DNA of 18,135 nucleotides, taken from NCBI GenBank assembly GCA_937888925.1, contig CALARM010000076.1, positions 1 to 18,135 of the forward strand. The letters run 5' to 3'. Source of the DNA: an uncultured Synergistia bacterium (GTDB lineage Bacteria; Eremiobacterota; SpSt-956; JAKJGF01). The notes beneath the pieces are model-generated. The model had not been told where the DNA came from. It was given only the letters and a program-made list of their open reading frames with translations, and did not search any database. Both the position numbers and the translations under genes were made by a program. Numbering within the stretch: the stretch's first letter is position 1; each line of letters begins with the position of its first letter. Positions 15,823 to 18,135 of this stretch are shown one piece after another.

Positions 15823-16116
15823 ATGAAACACAGTGAGAAACATAATGCATTGATCCAGAAACTCTGGAAGGATGCAAAATTTAAAGAGGAATTTCTGAAA
15901 GATCCTAAAAAACATCTTGGAGAAGTATTTGGCACAAAACTGCCTGATGATATTAACATTGAGGTTTTACAGGAAAGTAAAGGGAAACATTATTTTGTCA
16001 TTCCTGTAAATCCTGCAGATTATGGGAAAGAACTCCGTGATTCTCAATTAGAGGAAGTTGCCGGAGGAACAGTAGATATAATAGCTATTATTGTTGTAAC
16101 AGTAGACGCATGTTAA
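15823..16116 (+). CDS. NHLP-leader RiPP precursor P3
   Basis: A 97-residue precursor. The 82-residue leader is near-identical to P1 and P2 and ends LRDSQLEEVAGG. The predicted 15-residue core is TVDIIAIIVVTVDAC, with Thr1, Thr11 and a terminal Cys15; again Thr-x3-Cys. It has no Ser, and Thr1 and Thr11 are its only hydroxyl residues, so at most two dehydrations and one ring are possible. The rest is Ile/Val/Ala with two Asp. TGGAGAGGAG upstream is the ribosome site. The leader DNA is closer to P1 than to P2 in the early part (the GCATTGATCCAGAAACTC segment is shared), which suggests duplication and shuffling among the three genes. Confidence 0.93.
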   Translation: MKHSEKHNALIQKLWKDAKFKEEFLKDPKKHLGEVFGTKLPDDINIEVLQESKGKHYFVIPVNPADYGKELRDSQLEEVAGGTVDIIAIIVVTVDAC

Positions 16117-16122
16117 ATATTA

Positions 16123-16170
16123 AATGAAATTATTACTCCGGAAAGTCATTTCCAGAGTAATAATTTCATT
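16123..16170. promoter_or_regulatory. Long hairpin between P3 and RS7, related to the one after P1
   Basis: 22-bp arms (16123-16144 and 16149-16170) with a single mismatch and a 4-base loop. The centre, TATTACTCCGGA...TCCAGAGTAATA, repeats the stem of the 2317-2348 hairpin. Here it is followed on the + strand by As, not Ts, so it is not a standard terminator. It lies 14 bases before the RS7 ATG. Candidate roles are an operator, an mRNA processing or stability element for the precursors, or a brake on RS7 translation. Confidence 0.6.
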
Positions 16171-16184
16171 AAAAAAAATATTCT

Positions 16185-17858
16185 ATGAAAATATTACTTA
16201 TAGAGAATTTTCAATATATCCATTCTATCTATAAATCCCCCGGTATACCTCTGGGATTATTAAGTCTGGCTACAATCTTAAAAGAAAAAGATTATGATGT
16301 GGAACTGATAAACTTCAATTATTTATTTTTAAATAACATAATAAATTACGATTTTGATACAGGAAAGAAATTTGAGATTATGGCCGACTATATAATGAAT
16401 AAAGATCCGGATGTAGTAGGATTTACGGTTCTGTGCAATACCTTTCACAATGTTCTGTTATTATCACAGCTAATTAAACGGAGGAATAGCAAAATCAAAA
16501 TAATACTGGGAGGCCCTCATGCATCAATTGTGCCTGAAACTATTTTAGGAGATTACCCGTGGATTGATCTGGTATGCGTGGGAGAAGGTGAAGGCAATAT
16601 AGTAAGTATAATAAAAGGTCTGGAAGGTAACTCACTCACCTCTGTCCCAGGTATTGTATACAGAAATAATTCAATGATTATAAGAAATCCTGACAGTGAA
16701 ATGATAAAAGATCTGGATAGTTTGCCTTTATTAAATTATGACTTGATCCTGTCTTTTAACGACATAACCAGTGTTCCCATAGATGCAGGGAGAGGCTGTC
16801 CTTACAGGTGTATCTACTGCGCAACAGGTAAATACTGGCACCATAATTTCAGATTAAAATCTGTAGATCGTATCTGTAAAGAGATAGAGGATGTAAAAAA
16901 CATTCTGGGTAATAAAAAACTTTTCTTTAATTTTACCCATGATAACCTTACAACAAACTATGATTTTGTAATGAATTTATGTGACAGATTAGAGGAACTC
17001 AATATTGAATGGGGATGTAATGCAAGGCTCGACACATTGAATGAAAAACTCATTAAAAGAATGGCAGAAACAGGGTGTACCAGGATTCTGATGGGACTGG
17101 AATCCGCATCTCCGGCTGTACAGAAACATATTAACAAAAATTTGAACCTTGACTCTATCGATAATATTATTGATATTATGGGAACATATAATATAGTACC
17201 TTTTATATCATTTATATACGGATTTCCCGAAGAAACAGAGGAAGATTTAGTTCTCACATTAACTATGCTTTATTCTATACTTAAAAAAAATATTGTTATT
17301 CATTTACATTCCTTATGTGTTTTACCCGGTACTCAATTATTTGAAGATTATAAAGATAAATTAGTTCTGAGAGATTTTTATTCCACCCTTGTAGAAGCTT
17401 CCGATCATGAAATTTTAAAGTCTATAAACCTGAAAAATAAAGAATTGTTTTCTCAATTTTACATACTTCAGGATTCACTCGTAGATAAATATTTTCTCCT
17501 TCCCGGTTTCATTAATCATATACTGATAAAATTATACCATTTCATACCTGAGACATTCGATTTATTATTAAAACTATTCGACAATAATTTATTGTCTTTC
17601 TACAAGGATTTCCTGGATAATACAGAGAAATTTGCACGTTTTTATAATAATAAAGATCATGAAAAAATTATAAGGAAAAATGATACCTTAATAAGAAATA
17701 CCGAACTGAATGAACATGTAATAAATTTTTTAACGGAATATATAAATAATAAGTCACCAGGTAATTTTACCTTTAGTATAATTGCCCACAAATTTTGTGA
17801 AGAAATAGACCATAAAGGAGGAGTAAAGAACCTTCCCCACTGGTTAAAGAGAGGCTAA
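16185..17858 (+). CDS. B12-binding radical SAM enzyme RS7 (subfamily B)
   Basis: A 557-residue enzyme, the sister of RS2: MKILLIENFQYIHSIYK at the start, LGGPHAS and CVGEGE in the cobalamin domain, AGRGCPYRCIYC (C205, C209, C212), FTHDNLTTNYDF, GLESASPAVQKHINKNLNLD, YGFPEETEEDL, and the tail YINNKSPGNFTFSIIAHKFC. No DxHxxG motif is present. No Shine-Dalgarno is visible; an A-rich stretch runs from the hairpin straight into the ATG, so translation is either weak or helped by the nearby structure. It follows P3 directly and could act on P2/P3 products, as RS1 follows P1 directly. Role inferred. Confidence 0.84.
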   Translation: MKILLIENFQYIHSIYKSPGIPLGLLSLATILKEKDYDVELINFNYLFLNNIINYDFDTGKKFEIMADYIMNKDPDVVGFTVLCNTFHNVLLLSQLIKRRNSKIKIILGGPHASIVPETILGDYPWIDLVCVGEGEGNIVSIIKGLEGNSLTSVPGIVYRNNSMIIRNPDSEMIKDLDSLPLLNYDLILSFNDITSVPIDAGRGCPYRCIYCATGKYWHHNFRLKSVDRICKEIEDVKNILGNKKLFFNFTHDNLTTNYDFVMNLCDRLEELNIEWGCNARLDTLNEKLIKRMAETGCTRILMGLESASPAVQKHINKNLNLDSIDNIIDIMGTYNIVPFISFIYGFPEETEEDLVLTLTMLYSILKKNIVIHLHSLCVLPGTQLFEDYKDKLVLRDFYSTLVEASDHEILKSINLKNKELFSQFYILQDSLVDKYFLLPGFINHILIKLYHFIPETFDLLLKLFDNNLLSFYKDFLDNTEKFARFYNNKDHEKIIRKNDTLIRNTELNEHVINFLTEYINNKSPGNFTFSIIAHKFCEEIDHKGGVKNLPHWLKRG

Positions 17859-17907
17859 TCTCATCCTCATAATCTGTTTCTCAGGACAGCTCTGCAATAA
17901 TCATAGA

Positions 17908-18001
17908 ATGAAAGTTATTCTTACTGACAGGGCGATATTTTAACAAAAAGTTAACAATTGAGGAATTAAATAATATTGCCATGAAGCTTCAGGAATGTTA
18001 A
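17908..18001 (+). pseudogene. Possible frameshifted 30-residue ORF
   Basis: The frame from ATG 17908 (MKVILTDRAIF) stops at a TTTT run (17938-17941). Removing one T would join it to NKKLTIEELNNIAMKLQEC and a TAA at 17999-18001. The joined peptide would be 30 residues ending in Cys, with an ELxxIA helix that reads like real protein. There is no clear ribosome site. It could be a broken gene, an assembly error in a short T-run, or chance. Confidence 0.3.
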
Positions 18002-18013
18002 AATAAAAATTAC

Positions 18014-18034
18014 TGAAGGGTGAAGGGTGAAGGG
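18014..18034. repeat. Three tandem TGAAGGG heptamers
   Basis: Three exact 7-bp units in a row. The unit length and the GTGAA core match the heptamers in the hairpins at 4008-4069 and 10472-10523, but no inverted partner is nearby. Confidence 0.6.
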
Positions 18035-18095
18035 AAAAAGATTTTATTAAATATTAGTACTCAACTCACTAAAGAATAAGAGGAGGTATCTATTT

Positions 18096-18135
18096 ATGAA
18101 TATAAATACATCGACTCACATTAAAGGGAATATTC
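18096..18135 (+). CDS. Start of a further gene, cut by the right edge
   Basis: ATG at 18096 with a perfect AGGAGG (18081-18086) nine bases upstream. Only 13 codons are visible (MNINTSTHIKGNI), too few to assign a family. Its place after RS7 on the same strand suggests it may belong to the cluster, for example to export or modification, but that is a guess. Confidence 0.6.
   Translation, partial: MNINTSTHIKGNI

Larger units (their letters stand above)
17859..18095. other. 237-bp intergenic region after RS7
   Basis: Contains a possible frameshifted micro-ORF (17908-18001), three perfect TGAAGGG heptamers (18014-18034) and the ribosome site of the next gene (18081-18086). No clear terminator follows RS7. 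Confidence 0.5.

Noticed and set aside
16123..16180. Intrinsic terminator between P3 and RS7
   Set aside because: The stem is strong but is followed by As on the + strand, and the minus strand has only a weak T stretch after it.
455..17257. Minus-strand ORFs of 62-108 residues throughout
   Set aside because: All lie opposite clear coding regions with family motifs and show no start signals or protein-like composition.
2392..17858. RS proteins as tRNA methylthiotransferases (MiaB/RimO type)
   Set aside because: There is no UPF0004 N-terminal domain with three Cys and no TRAM domain; the N-terminus is a cobalamin-binding fold.
1..18135. CRISPR array, tRNA, rRNA or transposase gene
   Set aside because: No regularly spaced repeats, no cloverleaf or rRNA signature and no transposase motifs were seen; heptamer arrays are too short and contiguous for CRISPR.

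Overview
The window is most of a RiPP (ribosomally made, post-translationally modified peptide) cluster from an AT-rich bacterium, with G+C of roughly one third by eye. All genes lie on the + strand. Shine-Dalgarno sites are AGGAGG-like and arginine is mostly AGA/AGG. The taxon cannot be fixed from these features: a low-G+C or candidate-phylum bacterium fits, and no taxonomic marker gene is present.

Layout, left to right. (1) 1-1460: 3' part of a peptide-export ABC transporter of the NHLP-bacteriocin (NHLM) type. (2) 1461-1906: no intact gene; an imperfect palindrome and a decayed second copy of the transporter's 3' end. (3) 1907-2209: precursor P1, an NHLP (nitrile-hydratase-like leader, 'proteusin') peptide, followed by two hairpins and a strong promoter. 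(4) 2392-13716 and on to 15381: B12-binding radical SAM enzyme RS1, a LanM class II lanthipeptide synthetase, then RS2 to RS6. (5) 15483-16116: two more precursors, P2 and P3, behind their own promoter. (6) 16185-17858: RS7. (7) 17859-18135: a possible frameshifted micro-ORF, a heptamer repeat and the first 13 codons of another gene.

Proposed working model. Three precursors share an almost invariant 82-residue leader ending in VAGG and carry different short hydrophobic cores of 18, 16 and 15 residues. Each core begins with Thr directly after GG and has a Thr-x3-Cys pair at or near the C-terminus. LanM would dehydrate Thr/Ser and close one methyllanthionine ring. Its cyclase zinc site is the three-cysteine (WCHG...CCG) kind known from promiscuous enzymes such as ProcM. 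The seven B12 radical SAM proteins fall into three subfamilies: A (RS1, RS5, RS6), B (RS2, RS7) and C (RS3, RS4). They could C-methylate unactivated Val/Ile/Thr carbons, as PoyB/PoyC do in polytheonamide, whose precursor also has an NHLP leader. The ABC transporter would export the product; its protease-bearing partner probably lies left of the window.

The most unusual aspects are the combination of a CCG-type LanM with seven B12 radical SAM enzymes on very short proteusin cores, and several regulatory or repetitive structures between the genes. These are related hairpins after P1 and P3, heptamer-repeat hairpins before lanM and RS4, and a gene-conversion-like identity between RS3 and RS4.
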